DNA of 43,872 nucleotides, from NCBI GenBank assembly GCA_016184365.1, contig JACPCW010000136.1, positions 1 to 43,872 of the forward strand. Reading direction: 5' to 3'. Position numbers and translations under genes: made by a program. This document shows, one piece after another, positions 16,209 through 23,193 of the stretch (within the stretch, counting starts at the first letter, position 1; each line of letters begins with the position of its first letter). Under the pieces are notes generated by a model that was given only the letters and a program-made list of their open reading frames with translations, did no database searches and was not told the origin of the DNA. This DNA comes from Candidatus Rokuibacteriota bacterium. GTDB taxonomy: Bacteria > Methylomirabilota > Methylomirabilia > Rokubacteriales > CSP1-6.

Positions 16209-16498
16209 ACGCCGAGGAGGCGAAGAAGCTCAGCGACACGATCGGCGTCGACGTGAACACCGCGATGGTGACGACGGCGATGCCGCTCCGCACGGAGTTC
16301 CCGCTGACGACGGATCCGTTCAAGTACCGCCTCATGGAGCTCTGCGGCGTGTACGGCGACGCGCTCCGCGAGCGGTGCCAGGAGCTGTTCGGCGCCGGCA
16401 TCCTCTCGGCGATCGACTGCGTCGTGAAGCTGGAGAGGAAGGGCGAGCGCGGGGTCCTGACGATCGACGCGAAGTTCCTGCACTACAAGGAGTTCTGA
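16193..16498 (+). pseudogene. cynS: Cyanate hydratase (cyanase), N-terminally truncated
   Basis: From about 16193 the frame encodes GQHRLNAEEAKKLSDTIGVD, a PLRTEFPLTTDPFKYRLMEL segment, then VYGDALRERCQELFGAGI, LSAIDCVV and LTIDAKFLHYKEF. This matches the second half of the small DNA-binding-like domain and the whole catalytic domain of cyanase. The three catalytic residues known from E. coli (Arg96, Glu99, Ser122) have counterparts in YRLME and ILSAID. The first 45-50 residues are replaced by the binding-protein remnant in another frame, and no suitable start codon precedes the homology. The open frame extends upstream to 16064, so a chimeric product cannot be fully excluded. Cyanase splits cyanate with bicarbonate to ammonia and CO2. 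Confidence 0.72.
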
Positions 16499-16513
16499 GG
16501 AGGTTTCCATCGT

Positions 16514-16774
16514 ATGAGTCCCTTCGTCGGCGAGCTCGAACGGGCGGTGGTCGCAATGGCGGGTGACCTCGTGCAGCGCGCGCCGGGCCGCGTCCACCAG
16601 GAGGCGGCCACGGTGTTCGAGCGCGCGCTGATCCAGCACGTTCTGCTCGTCACCGGCGGCAACCAGCTGCGTGCCGCACGGCTGCTCGGCATGAACCGCA
16701 ACACGCTCCGCAAGCGCGCACGGCAGCTCGACGTCCGGCCCGCAGCGTCACCGACAGGAGCGGCGGCGAGCTGA
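16514..16774 (+). CDS. Small Fis-family DNA-binding protein
   Basis: An 86-residue protein with a strong ribosome site (GAGGAGG, 10 bases before ATG 16514). Residues about 35-75 (ERALIQHVLLVTGGNQLRAA, then RLLGMNRNTLRKRARQLDV) form the Fis/NtrC C-terminal helix-turn-helix (HTH_8). No AAA+ or receiver domain is attached, so it is a Fis-like or orphan NtrC-type DNA-binding unit. It lies between the cyanase remnant and the NasT-like gene. A role in nitrogen-responsive, sigma-54-linked control of the island is a reasonable inference. Confidence 0.82.
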   Translation: MSPFVGELERAVVAMAGDLVQRAPGRVHQEAATVFERALIQHVLLVTGGNQLRAARLLGMNRNTLRKRARQLDVRPAASPTGAAAS

Positions 16775-16802
16775 CGGCGCGCGCGTCGTCCAGGAACGGC
16801 GC

Positions 16803-17348
16803 GTGAGTGCTCCACGCTGGCGGGTGGTCGTCGTCGACGATCACGTGAAGTCGAGAACGGCCCTGACTGCCGCGATCACCGGCGCGGGCGGGCACGTGAT
16901 CGGTGAATCGGGCAGTGCCCGCGACGCCCCCGATCTGATCGCCCGCCTGCGTCCCGACGTCGCCGTCCTCGCCGTCGGCGCGGCGAAGGCCGTGCTCGAC
17001 GCGACGCCCTGTCCGATCGTGCTGTTCACGAGCCACCGCGACGACGCCCTCGTGCGCCGCGCGAGCGAAGCCGGCGTCATGGCGTTTCTCCTCAAGCCGC
17101 TGCGCGCGCAGGAGCTGGCGCCCGTGCTCGATCTCGCCATCGCCCGTTTCACGGACATCCAGGCGCTGCGCCGCGAGCTCGCTGCCCGCAAGATCATCGA
17201 GCGCGCGAAGGGCCTGCTGATGCGCCGGCACGGGCTCAGCGAGGAAGACGCGTTCCGCATGCTGCGCTCGGCCGCGATGCGGCAGCGCCGGCCCATGGCC
17301 GACGTCGCCGAAGCGGTCCTGCTCGCCGAATCGCTCGCCCGCGAGTAG
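16803..17348 (+). CDS. nasT: NasT-like ANTAR-domain antiterminator with a degenerate receiver
   Basis: A 181-residue two-domain protein from GTG 16803 (AGGAA lies upstream). Residues 1-115 are a response-regulator receiver with the acidic pair VVVDD, the T/S strand FTSHRDD and the K in LLKPL. The usual phospho-aspartate position reads VAVLAVGA, so no Asp is available. Residues about 120-178 form the ANTAR RNA-binding domain (RKIIERAKGLLMRRHGLSEE, DAFRMLR). NasT proteins bind paired hexaloop hairpins in nitrate-operon leaders and prevent termination; exactly such a leader lies 258 bases downstream. No NasS sensor is seen in the window. Confidence 0.88.
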   Translation: MSAPRWRVVVVDDHVKSRTALTAAITGAGGHVIGESGSARDAPDLIARLRPDVAVLAVGAAKAVLDATPCPIVLFTSHRDDALVRRASEAGVMAFLLKPLRAQELAPVLDLAIARFTDIQALRRELAARKIIERAKGLLMRRHGLSEEDAFRMLRSAAMRQRRPMADVAEAVLLAESLARE

Positions 17349-17363
17349 GAGCCTGTCGGAGAT

Positions 17364-17436
17364 TCGAGGAGCGCCACGGGTTCCCCGGGGCGCTCTCCGA
17401 GCGCTTGGGGGTCTGGGGGCCATTTCGGGGCCCCCA
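17364..17436 (-). repeat. Double-hairpin repeat, copy A (minus orientation)
   Basis: The sense of the element is on the minus strand. Hairpin 1 is GGGGGCC-CCGAAAT-GGCCCCC (17435 to 17415). Hairpin 2 has 12-bp arms at 17384-17395 and 17369-17380 around a GAA loop with one mismatch. Between them is the conserved CGCTCGG core. It lies 15 bases after the nasT stop and may also end its transcript. The same element occurs at 21265, 23020, 23107 and 38847. Confidence 0.82.
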
Positions 17437-17572
17437 GTTCCAACTGGTTGGTTCACAAAGCGGCACGCGCCTCGCGCCGTGCCCGCCACCTCAGCACCAC
17501 CCCACGACGCGCGCGCGACGAAAGCCGGTGAGTTTGCAGACGATGCGCGCCGCGTGATCACCGCGGCGCATC

Positions 17573-17588
17573 TGGCATTCGCGCTGCA
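17573..17588 (+). promoter_or_regulatory. Sigma-54-type promoter of the nitrate assimilation operon
   Basis: TGGCATTCGCGCTGCA carries the -24 GG (17574-17575) and the -12 GC (17586-17587) at the exact 10-base separation needed by sigma-54. Transcription would begin near 17599, a few bases before the first leader hairpin at 17606. This places nitrogen control (sigma-54 with an NtrC-like activator, not in the window) in front of nitrate control by NasT. The stretch 17437-17572 holds no other feature I can support. Confidence 0.65.
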
Positions 17589-17605
17589 CTGGGTCGGTCT
17601 CGAAT

Positions 17606-17655
17606 GCGGCGCCAGCGCAGGCGCCGCGAGGCGAGCGATGGCGCTGCGGCCTGAC
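17606..17655 (+). ncRNA. ANTAR-type antiterminator leader RNA (two hairpins)
   Basis: The first hairpin is perfect: arms GCGGCGCC (17606-17613) and GGCGCCGC (17620-17627) close the hexaloop AGCGCA. Its A at position 1 and G at position 4 are the bases recognised by ANTAR proteins. A second, weaker hairpin follows (AGC/GCT at 17634-17645 around GATGGC, extendable through a bulge) and uses bases needed by the terminator's left arm. This is the layout of nasF/nasA leaders where NasT binding stabilises hairpins 1-2 and prevents terminator formation. The second loop has G rather than A at position 1, so that half is less certain. Confidence 0.68.
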
Positions 17656-17672
17656 GGCCCGGCGCCCTTTTT
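17640..17672 (+). terminator. Leader terminator controlled by NasT
   Basis: GGCGC (17640-17644) pairs with GCGCC (17662-17666), and GGCC (17648-17651) with GGCC (17656-17659), around the loop TGAC. Five Ts follow at 17668-17672. Its left arm overlaps the second ANTAR hairpin, so the two structures exclude each other. It stands 25 bases before the nrtA-like ATG. Confidence 0.72.
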
Positions 17673-17697
17673 GTTCGACGAGGAGAGGAGCGACTCG

Positions 17698-18936
17698 ATG
17701 AACGGCACGCGTCGAGAGTTTCTGCGCACGAGCACGGCGGCGGCGCTCGCAGCCGGCCTTCCGGTCGGCTGGGCGGGCGGCGTGTACGCCTCCGATGCCC
17801 CGGAGCATCCGAAGATGCGCTTCGGGATCATCGCGCTGACCGACTGCTCGACGATCGTGATGGCCCACGAGCTCGGGCTCTTCAAGAAGCACGGCATCGA
17901 GTCGACGATCTCGAAGGAAGCCTCCTGGGCGGTCATCCGCGACCGGTTGGCGCTCGGGGAGAACCACGCCACTCACATGCTCATCGGCATGCCCTACGCC
18001 TCGACGATGGGCCTCCAGGGCTCGCCGGTGAAGCCGATGATCATCCCCTTCGCCATCAACCGGAACGGCCAGGGCATCACGCTCAAGAAGGACTTCCTGG
18101 CCAAGGGCGCGACGACGCCGCAGGCGCTCAAGCCGCTGGTCATGGAGGCCAAGGCCAAGGGCCAGCCCATGACGTTCGCGATGACGTTCCCGCCGGGCAC
18201 CCACGCGATGTGGATGCGGTACTGGCTCGGCGCCGGCGGGATCAACCCGGACCGCGACGTGACGCTGATCACCATCCCCCCGCCCCAGATGGTCGCGAAC
18301 ATGAAGGTGGGCAAGATGGACGGCTACTGTGTCGGCGAGCCGTGGAACGCACGCGCGATCGCCGACGGCATCGGCTTCACCGTGACCTCGACGCAGCAGA
18401 TGTGGAAGGACCACCCCGAGAAGGTCCTGGCCTTCACGGAGGAGTTCGCCGCGAAGCACCCGAAGACGGTCAGGGCGGTGCTGCGCGCGATGCTCGAGGC
18501 GAGCCGCTGGGCCGACAACCTCGAGAACCGCAGGCACCTCGCCGAGGTCGTCTCGCAGCCGCAGTACATCAACACGCAGAAGGAGGTCATCCTCGGCCGC
18601 CTGCTCGGCGACTACGACTACGGCACCGGGCATCGGGAGAAGGACCGGCACTACATGACCTTCTTCGACCGCCAGACGAATTTCCCGCTCAAGTCGCACG
18701 GGATCTGGTGGCTCTCGCAGTTCCGCCGCTGGGGCATGGTCAAGGAACCCCCGGCGTACCAGAAGCTCGTGGATCGCGTGCACCGTGCCGACATCTATCG
18801 CGAGGTCGCCAGGGAGATGGGCATCGAGATCCCGCGTGAGGACACGAAGAAGGAGACGCTGTTCGACGGGGTCGTGTTCGATCCGGCGGATCCCGAGAAG
18901 TACGCGAAGAGCTTCGCCGTGCACACGATGGCGTGA
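17698..18936 (+). CDS. nrtA: Nitrate ABC transporter substrate-binding protein, NrtA type
   Basis: A 412-residue exported protein. ATG 17698 is chosen because GAGGAGAGGAG lies just upstream and a twin-arginine signal follows immediately (TRREFLRTSTAAALAAG); the longer open frame is leader RNA. The mature part has the NrtA/SsuA fold with FGIIALTDCSTIVMAHELG, the FKKHGIE segment, TFPPGTHAMWMRYWLGAGG and GYCVGEPWNARA, all characteristic of nitrate/nitrite-binding members. It captures the anion in the periplasm for the permease and two ATPases encoded next. Expression is predicted to need sigma-54 and NasT antitermination. Confidence 0.9.
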   Translation: MNGTRREFLRTSTAAALAAGLPVGWAGGVYASDAPEHPKMRFGIIALTDCSTIVMAHELGLFKKHGIESTISKEASWAVIRDRLALGENHATHMLIGMPYASTMGLQGSPVKPMIIPFAINRNGQGITLKKDFLAKGATTPQALKPLVMEAKAKGQPMTFAMTFPPGTHAMWMRYWLGAGGINPDRDVTLITIPPPQMVANMKVGKMDGYCVGEPWNARAIADGIGFTVTSTQQMWKDHPEKVLAFTEEFAAKHPKTVRAVLRAMLEASRWADNLENRRHLAEVVSQPQYINTQKEVILGRLLGDYDYGTGHREKDRHYMTFFDRQTNFPLKSHGIWWLSQFRRWGMVKEPPAYQKLVDRVHRADIYREVAREMGIEIPREDTKKETLFDGVVFDPADPEKYAKSFAVHTMA

Positions 18937-18942
18937 GCGGGG

Positions 18943-19719
18943 ATGACCATGACACGCGCCACGACCCAGAGGATCCTGCTGCCGCTGGTCGGTCTGCTCG
19001 CGGTGCTGGCGGTGTGGACGGTGATCAGCCAGACCATCGCCAGGGACCTGCCATCCCCCGCCCGGACGTGGGACGAGTCGCGCCGGTACGTGCTCGAGCC
19101 GTTCTTCAAGGACGGTGAGATGAACCAGGGCATCGGGCGGCTGGCGTTCTACTCGCTGGTCCGCGTCGGCAAGGGGTTCCTGCTGGCGCTGGCCATCGGC
19201 ACGCCTCTCGGGTTCCTCCTCGGGCTGTCGCGCGCGTTCCACCTTGCGTTCGATCCCATCATCCAGTTCCTCCGACCGATCTCGCCGCTCGCCTGGCTGC
19301 CGCTCGGTCTCGTGATCTTCCAGAAATCCGAGCCGGCCGCGATCTTCACGATCGCGGTGTGCGCGATGTGGCCGACCGTGATCAACACCGCCGCCGGTGT
19401 GCGGTCGATCAGCCCGGACCACCTGAACGTGGGGCGCGTGCTGAAGCTGTCGCGGTGGAAGATGCTCGTGAAGATCATCGTCCCCGCGTCGCTGCCGTAC
19501 GTGTTCACCGGCTACCGGCTGTCGCTCGGCCTGGCGTGGCTCGTCATCGTCGCCTCCGAGATGCTCACCGGGACGCCCGGCGTGGGTGGCTTCCTCTGGC
19601 AGGAGTACAACAGCCTCGTCTACTCGCACATCCTCCTGAGCGTCGTCACCATCGGTGCGATCGGCTTCGCCCTCGACCGCCTGATGGGCGTGGTCGAGGC
19701 GCGCTTCCGGAGCGCGTGA
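18943..19719 (+). CDS. nrtB: Nitrate ABC transporter permease, NrtB type
   Basis: A 258-residue inner-membrane protein of the NitT/TauT permease family, starting six bases after the nrtA stop. It has about six hydrophobic helices, the loop LPSPARTWDE after the first helix, the FLRPISPLAWLPLGLVIF segment and the EAA-like docking loop near VGRVLKLSRWKMLVKIIVPA, followed by GYRLSLGLAWLVIVASEM. It ends with an ATG overlap into the first ATPase gene (TGATG). As a homodimer it forms the nitrate/nitrite channel. Confidence 0.9.
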   Translation: MTMTRATTQRILLPLVGLLAVLAVWTVISQTIARDLPSPARTWDESRRYVLEPFFKDGEMNQGIGRLAFYSLVRVGKGFLLALAIGTPLGFLLGLSRAFHLAFDPIIQFLRPISPLAWLPLGLVIFQKSEPAAIFTIAVCAMWPTVINTAAGVRSISPDHLNVGRVLKLSRWKMLVKIIVPASLPYVFTGYRLSLGLAWLVIVASEMLTGTPGVGGFLWQEYNSLVYSHILLSVVTIGAIGFALDRLMGVVEARFRSA

Positions 19720-20501
19720 TGGCGTATCTCGAGCTCCGCGGCCTCGAGAAGTCGTACGTGACGCCGCGGGGAACGACCCGCGTGCTCGGCGGCGTCGATC
19801 TCACGCTGGAGGATGGCGATTTCGTCGCGATCGTCGGGTACTCGGGCTCCGGCAAGACGACGCTGGTCTCGCTCATCGCCGGGCTCCTGCGTCCGGACGC
19901 CGGGACCATCGTGCTCGACGGCGCGCCGGTCACCGAGCCGGATCCCGAGCGCGGCATCGTGTTCCAGCAGTATTCGCTGCTGCCGTGGATGACGGTCTTC
20001 GAGAACGTCGCGCTCGCCGTCGACGCGGTGAATCCGGCGCTCGGGCGCACCGAGCGCCGGCGCATCACCGACGAGCTCATCGCGCTCGTGAACCTCACGC
20101 CTGCGGCGTGGAAGCGTCCGCGGGAGCTGTCCGGCGGCATGCGGCAGCGCGTGGCCGTCGCGCGCGGGCTCGCCACGCGACCGAAGCTGCTGCTGATGGA
20201 CGAGCCGTTCAGCGCGCTCGACGCGCTGACGCGCGCCACGTTACAGGACGAGCTGCTGCGCATCTGGGGCGAGCGCCGGTCGACGGTGATCCTCGTCACG
20301 AACGACGTCGACGAGGCGATCCTGCTCGCCGACCGCATCTATCCGCTCACGCCCGGTCCCGGCGCCGTCCTCGGGCCGGCCATCGACGTCGGGCTGTCGC
20401 GTCCGCGCGAGCGCCGGCACCTGAGCCTGAGCCCGGCGTACCAGAAGGCGCGGCAGGGGATCGTCGAATTCCTGCGCGCGTGCCGGCGGGGGGCGGCCTG
20501 A
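19719..20501 (+). CDS. Nitrate ABC transporter ATP-binding protein 1 (NrtC/D family) with H-loop Asn
   Basis: A 260-residue ATPase. Walker A is GYSGSGKTT near residue 45, the Q-loop is VFQQYSLLPW, the signature LSGGMRQRVAVARGLA and Walker B LLLMDEPFSALDAL. The switch histidine position reads VTNDVDEA, with Asn in place of the usual His. It lacks the extra binding domain that cyanobacterial NrtC carries at its C-terminus. It likely pairs with the next ATPase, whose switch His is intact, to give one full and one weakened catalytic site. Confidence 0.88.
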   Translation: MAYLELRGLEKSYVTPRGTTRVLGGVDLTLEDGDFVAIVGYSGSGKTTLVSLIAGLLRPDAGTIVLDGAPVTEPDPERGIVFQQYSLLPWMTVFENVALAVDAVNPALGRTERRRITDELIALVNLTPAAWKRPRELSGGMRQRVAVARGLATRPKLLLMDEPFSALDALTRATLQDELLRIWGERRSTVILVTNDVDEAILLADRIYPLTPGPGAVLGPAIDVGLSRPRERRHLSLSPAYQKARQGIVEFLRACRRGAA

Positions 20502-20503
20502 GC

Positions 20504-21343
20504 ATGCTGCCGCCCGCGTTCGTCGAGATCGCGCAGCTCGGCAAGACGTACCTGACGCCGGCGGGACCGGCGGAGATCGTCCGCGACTTCACGCTCGACG
20601 TCGCGCAGGGCGAGTTCGTCTGCCTGCTGGGTCACTCCGGCTGCGGCAAGTCGACGGTGCTCTCGATCCTCATGGGGCTGAACACGCCGAGCACCGGCGG
20701 CGTCACGATCGGCGGTCGCGAGGTGAACGGCCCCGGGACCGATCGCGGCGTCGTCTTCCAGTCGGCGACGCTGCTGCCGTGGCTGTCCGTCCGCGACAAC
20801 GTCCGGCTCGCGCTCGACCAGGTCACGCGCCGCAGCGCCGGCACGGAGACGGCCGAGACGTACCTCGAGCGGGTCGGGCTCGCCGGGCTCGGCGAGCGGT
20901 TTCCGCGCGAGCTGTCGGCCGGCATGCAGCAGCGGGTGGGGATCGCGCGCGCGTTTTCGCTCGAGCCGCGGCTGCTGCTGCTCGACGAGCCGTTCTCGCT
21001 GCTCGACGCGCTGACGCGGATGGAGCTGCAGGACGAGCTCATGCGGCTCTGGGAAGCGACGCGCCGGACGGTGATCATGGTCACGCACGACGTCGACGAG
21101 GCGCTCCTGCTGGCCGACCGCATCGTGATGATGACGAACGGCCCGGCGGCCACGATCGGCAAGATCTTCGACGTGCCATTCGCGCGGCCGCGCGACCGCG
21201 ACGACATCGTCGGGCGTCCCGACTACTTCTGGCTCCGCGACGCCATCCTGACCGTTCTCGAGATGGGGGGCCCCGACATGGCCCCCCATACCCCCCAAGC
21301 GCTCGGAAGCGCCCCGGCGGAGCCGGGGCGCTCCTCGACATGA
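20504..21343 (+). CDS. nrtD: Nitrate ABC transporter ATP-binding protein 2 (NrtD type) with repeat-encoded tail
   Basis: A 279-residue ATPase with Walker A GHSGCGKST, Q-loop VFQSATLLPW, signature LSAGMQQRVGIARAFS, Walker B LLLLDEPFSLLD and an intact switch His in VTHDVDEALLLADR. The phrase RIVMMTNGPAATIGKI is typical of NrtD. The protein proper ends around DAILTVLEM; the last 26 residues (beginning GGPDMAPHTPQALGS) are encoded by the double-hairpin repeat at 21265-21338 and share that tail with the nitrite reductase. Its TGA overlaps the next ATG (ATGA). Confidence 0.9.
   Translation: MLPPAFVEIAQLGKTYLTPAGPAEIVRDFTLDVAQGEFVCLLGHSGCGKSTVLSILMGLNTPSTGGVTIGGREVNGPGTDRGVVFQSATLLPWLSVRDNVRLALDQVTRRSAGTETAETYLERVGLAGLGERFPRELSAGMQQRVGIARAFSLEPRLLLLDEPFSLLDALTRMELQDELMRLWEATRRTVIMVTHDVDEALLLADRIVMMTNGPAATIGKIFDVPFARPRDRDDIVGRPDYFWLRDAILTVLEMGGPDMAPHTPQALGSAPAEPGRSST
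21265..21338 (+). repeat. Double-hairpin repeat, copy B (in frame at the end of nrtD)
   Basis: Hairpin 1: eight-bp arms at 21265-21272 and 21280-21287, loop CCGACAT. Hairpin 2: perfect 11-bp arms AGCGCCCCGGC (21308-21318) and GCCGGGGCGCT (21322-21332), loop GGA. The tail CCTCGA ends one base before the ATG of the nitrite reductase at 21340. The reading frame through it (GGPDMAP...PAEP...SS) is the same as in copies C and D. Confidence 0.85.
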
Positions 21344-23193
21344 GCGACGCCCTGAACCCCGTCGAGATCTGGAAGGCGGCGAAGCACGGCTTCGACGTGT
21401 GGCCGGACATTGTGAAATGGGCACAGGAGGGCACACCGGCCAGCGCGATCGAGGAGCCCGATCTCCAGCGGATGAAGTGGTACGGCCTCTTCTGGCGCAA
21501 GCACGACCGTGATCGCTACATGATCCGTATCCGGATTCCGGCGTGCGAGATGACGGCGGAGCAGGCGCGCGCGGTCGCGTTCATCGCGTACGAGTCCGGA
21601 CACGGGATCGTCGACGTGACGACGCGCGGCAACCTGCAGGTGCAGGGGCTCCAGATCCAGAAGATTCCCGGCATCGTCGCCGCGCTCGAGCGCGTCGGCC
21701 TCACCGCGAAGCAGACCGGCTTCGACAACATCCGCAACGTCACGAGCCATCCCCTGTCCGGCCTCGACGCCGACGAGCTCATCGACACGCGGCCGCTGGC
21801 CCGCGCGATCACCGACATGTTCGTCGGCAGCCGTGAGCTGGCGGACCTGCCGCGGAAGTTCAACATCTCGATGAACGGGCGCCCCGACACCGGCCCCACC
21901 GACTGGACCCAGGACATCGCGTGGGTCGCGGCACGCGGGCCCGGCGACGCGATCGGCTTCCGGCTGCTCATCGGCGGCACGCAGGGGCAACACCCGCACC
22001 TCGCGTGGCACCTGCCGGTCTTCGTGCGGCCGCAGCAGGTCGTGGACACGACGTACCGCATCCTCCGGACGTTCCGCGAGCTCGGCTCGCGGACGGACCG
22101 GCGGGCCCAGGTGCGCTTCCGTCATCTGATCGAGCGCATCGGTCCGCACGGCGTGCTGGCGGACGTCGAGCGGCGCGTCGGGTCGCCGCTGACGCGGTTT
22201 GCGGATCCGCCGCCGGCCCCGTCGGCGCCGGAAACGTTCGTCGGCTGGTTTCGCCAGATGCAGCCGGGCCGCTGGGCCGTCGGCGTGGCGATTCCGATGG
22301 GCCGGCTCACGTGGGAGCAGATGGAAGGCCTGGCCGTCCTGGCCCGGCGGTTCGGCGACGGGACGCTGCGCACGGCGATCGATCAGAACGTCGTGTTGCC
22401 GAACGTCCCCGACGTGGCGCGCGATGGCCTCGGTCACGGCCTCGCGGCGCTCGGCCTCGGCTTCGAGGCGGATTCGCTCACCCGCTCGACCGTCGCCTGT
22501 ACCGGCAAGCAGTTCTGCAGCCTGGCCGTCACCGAGACGAAGGGCTACGCGCTGCAGCTCGTCGAGCAGCTGCGCCGGCGCCGCGTCGAGACGTACGGCA
22601 TCCGCATCGCGATGAGCGGCTGCCCGAACGCGTGCGCGCAGCACCACACGGCCGACATCGGGCTCAAGGGCGTGAAGGTGCGCAAGGGCCTTCGCATCGT
22701 CGACGGCTTCGACGTGACGCTCGGAGGGGGCGTGGCCGCGACGCTCGCGCTCGGCGTGCTGTGGAAGAAAGGCGTCCCGTTCACCCAGGTGCCCGAGCTC
22801 CTCGAACGCGCCGTCCGCGACTTCCACACCCACCGCCAGCCCGACGAGTCCTTCAGCGCCTTCTGGCGACGGCGGATCGGGCCGGCGAACCCGGAAGTCG
22901 TCGCGCCGGAGGAGCCGCCCGCGTGGCGCTGTCAGGAGTGCGGCTACATCCACGACGGCGAGCAGCCGCCGGGATTCTGTCCGCGCTGCGCGGCCATCAA
23001 GGCGCGATTCATTCTTGATGGGGGCCCCGACATGGCCCCCATACCCCCCACGCTCGGAACCGGCCCGGCGCAGCCGTGCCGGTCCTCGGTCGCGGGTCGC
23101 GCGTCCGAGGGCCCCGAAATGGCCCCCATACCCCCCACGCTCGGAACGGGCCCGGCGGAGCCGGCCCCGTCCTCGACCACCACCGATGCCTGA
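21340..23193 (+). CDS. nirA: Ferredoxin-type nitrite reductase with C-terminal rubredoxin-like domain
   Basis: A 617-residue siroheme/[4Fe-4S] enzyme reducing nitrite to ammonia. It has two ferredoxin-like half domains: TRGNLQVQGLQIQKIPGI and KFNISMNGRPD in the first, SLTRSTVACTGKQFCSLAV in the second. Cluster/siroheme cysteines are C387, C393, C428 and C432 (C-x5-C and C-x3-C, the latter in SGCPNAC). Residues 528-555 add a rubredoxin-like knuckle pair, C531-x2-C534 and C547-x2-C550, unusual for NirA and possibly an attached electron donor. About the last 50 residues come from two tandem double-hairpin repeats. The ATG overlaps the nrtD stop. Neighbouring nitrate reductase favours nitrite over sulfite as substrate. 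Confidence 0.9.
   Translation: MSDALNPVEIWKAAKHGFDVWPDIVKWAQEGTPASAIEEPDLQRMKWYGLFWRKHDRDRYMIRIRIPACEMTAEQARAVAFIAYESGHGIVDVTTRGNLQVQGLQIQKIPGIVAALERVGLTAKQTGFDNIRNVTSHPLSGLDADELIDTRPLARAITDMFVGSRELADLPRKFNISMNGRPDTGPTDWTQDIAWVAARGPGDAIGFRLLIGGTQGQHPHLAWHLPVFVRPQQVVDTTYRILRTFRELGSRTDRRAQVRFRHLIERIGPHGVLADVERRVGSPLTRFADPPPAPSAPETFVGWFRQMQPGRWAVGVAIPMGRLTWEQMEGLAVLARRFGDGTLRTAIDQNVVLPNVPDVARDGLGHGLAALGLGFEADSLTRSTVACTGKQFCSLAVTETKGYALQLVEQLRRRRVETYGIRIAMSGCPNACAQHHTADIGLKGVKVRKGLRIVDGFDVTLGGGVAATLALGVLWKKGVPFTQVPELLERAVRDFHTHRQPDESFSAFWRRRIGPANPEVVAPEEPPAWRCQECGYIHDGEQPPGFCPRCAAIKARFILDGGPDMAPIPPTLGTGPAQPCRSSVAGRASEGPEMAPIPPTLGTGPAEPAPSSTTTDA
23020..23088 (+). repeat. Double-hairpin repeat, copy C (in frame within nirA tail)
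   Basis: Hairpin 1: GGGGGCC (23020-23026), loop CCGACAT, GGCCCCC (23034-23040). The middle part is ATACCCCCCACGCTCGGA. Hairpin 2: ACCGGCCCGGC (23059-23069), loop GCA, GCCGTGCCGGT (23073-23083), 10 of 11 pairs. Translated as GGPDMAPIPPTLGTGPAQP in the nitrite reductase tail. Confidence 0.85.
23107..23176 (+). repeat. Double-hairpin repeat, copy D (in frame at the end of nirA)
   Basis: Hairpin 1: GAGGGCC (23107-23113), loop CCGAAAT, GGCCCCC (23121-23127), one mismatch. Hairpin 2: ACGGGCCCGGC (23146-23156), loop GGA, GCCGGCCCCGT (23160-23170), 10 of 11 pairs. It is 18 bases after copy C and ends 9 bases before the nitrate reductase ATG at 23186. Translated as GPEMAPIPPTLGTGPAEP. Confidence 0.85.

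Noticed and set aside
17479..17697. Coding extension upstream of nrtA
   Set aside because: The stretch holds the sigma-54 promoter, two hairpins and a terminator. The twin-arginine signal and a strong ribosome site fix the start at 17698.
21265..23176. CRISPR array or phage-derived tandem repeats
   Set aside because: Copies are separated by whole genes, vary in the stem sequences and lack regular spacers. No cas genes are present.
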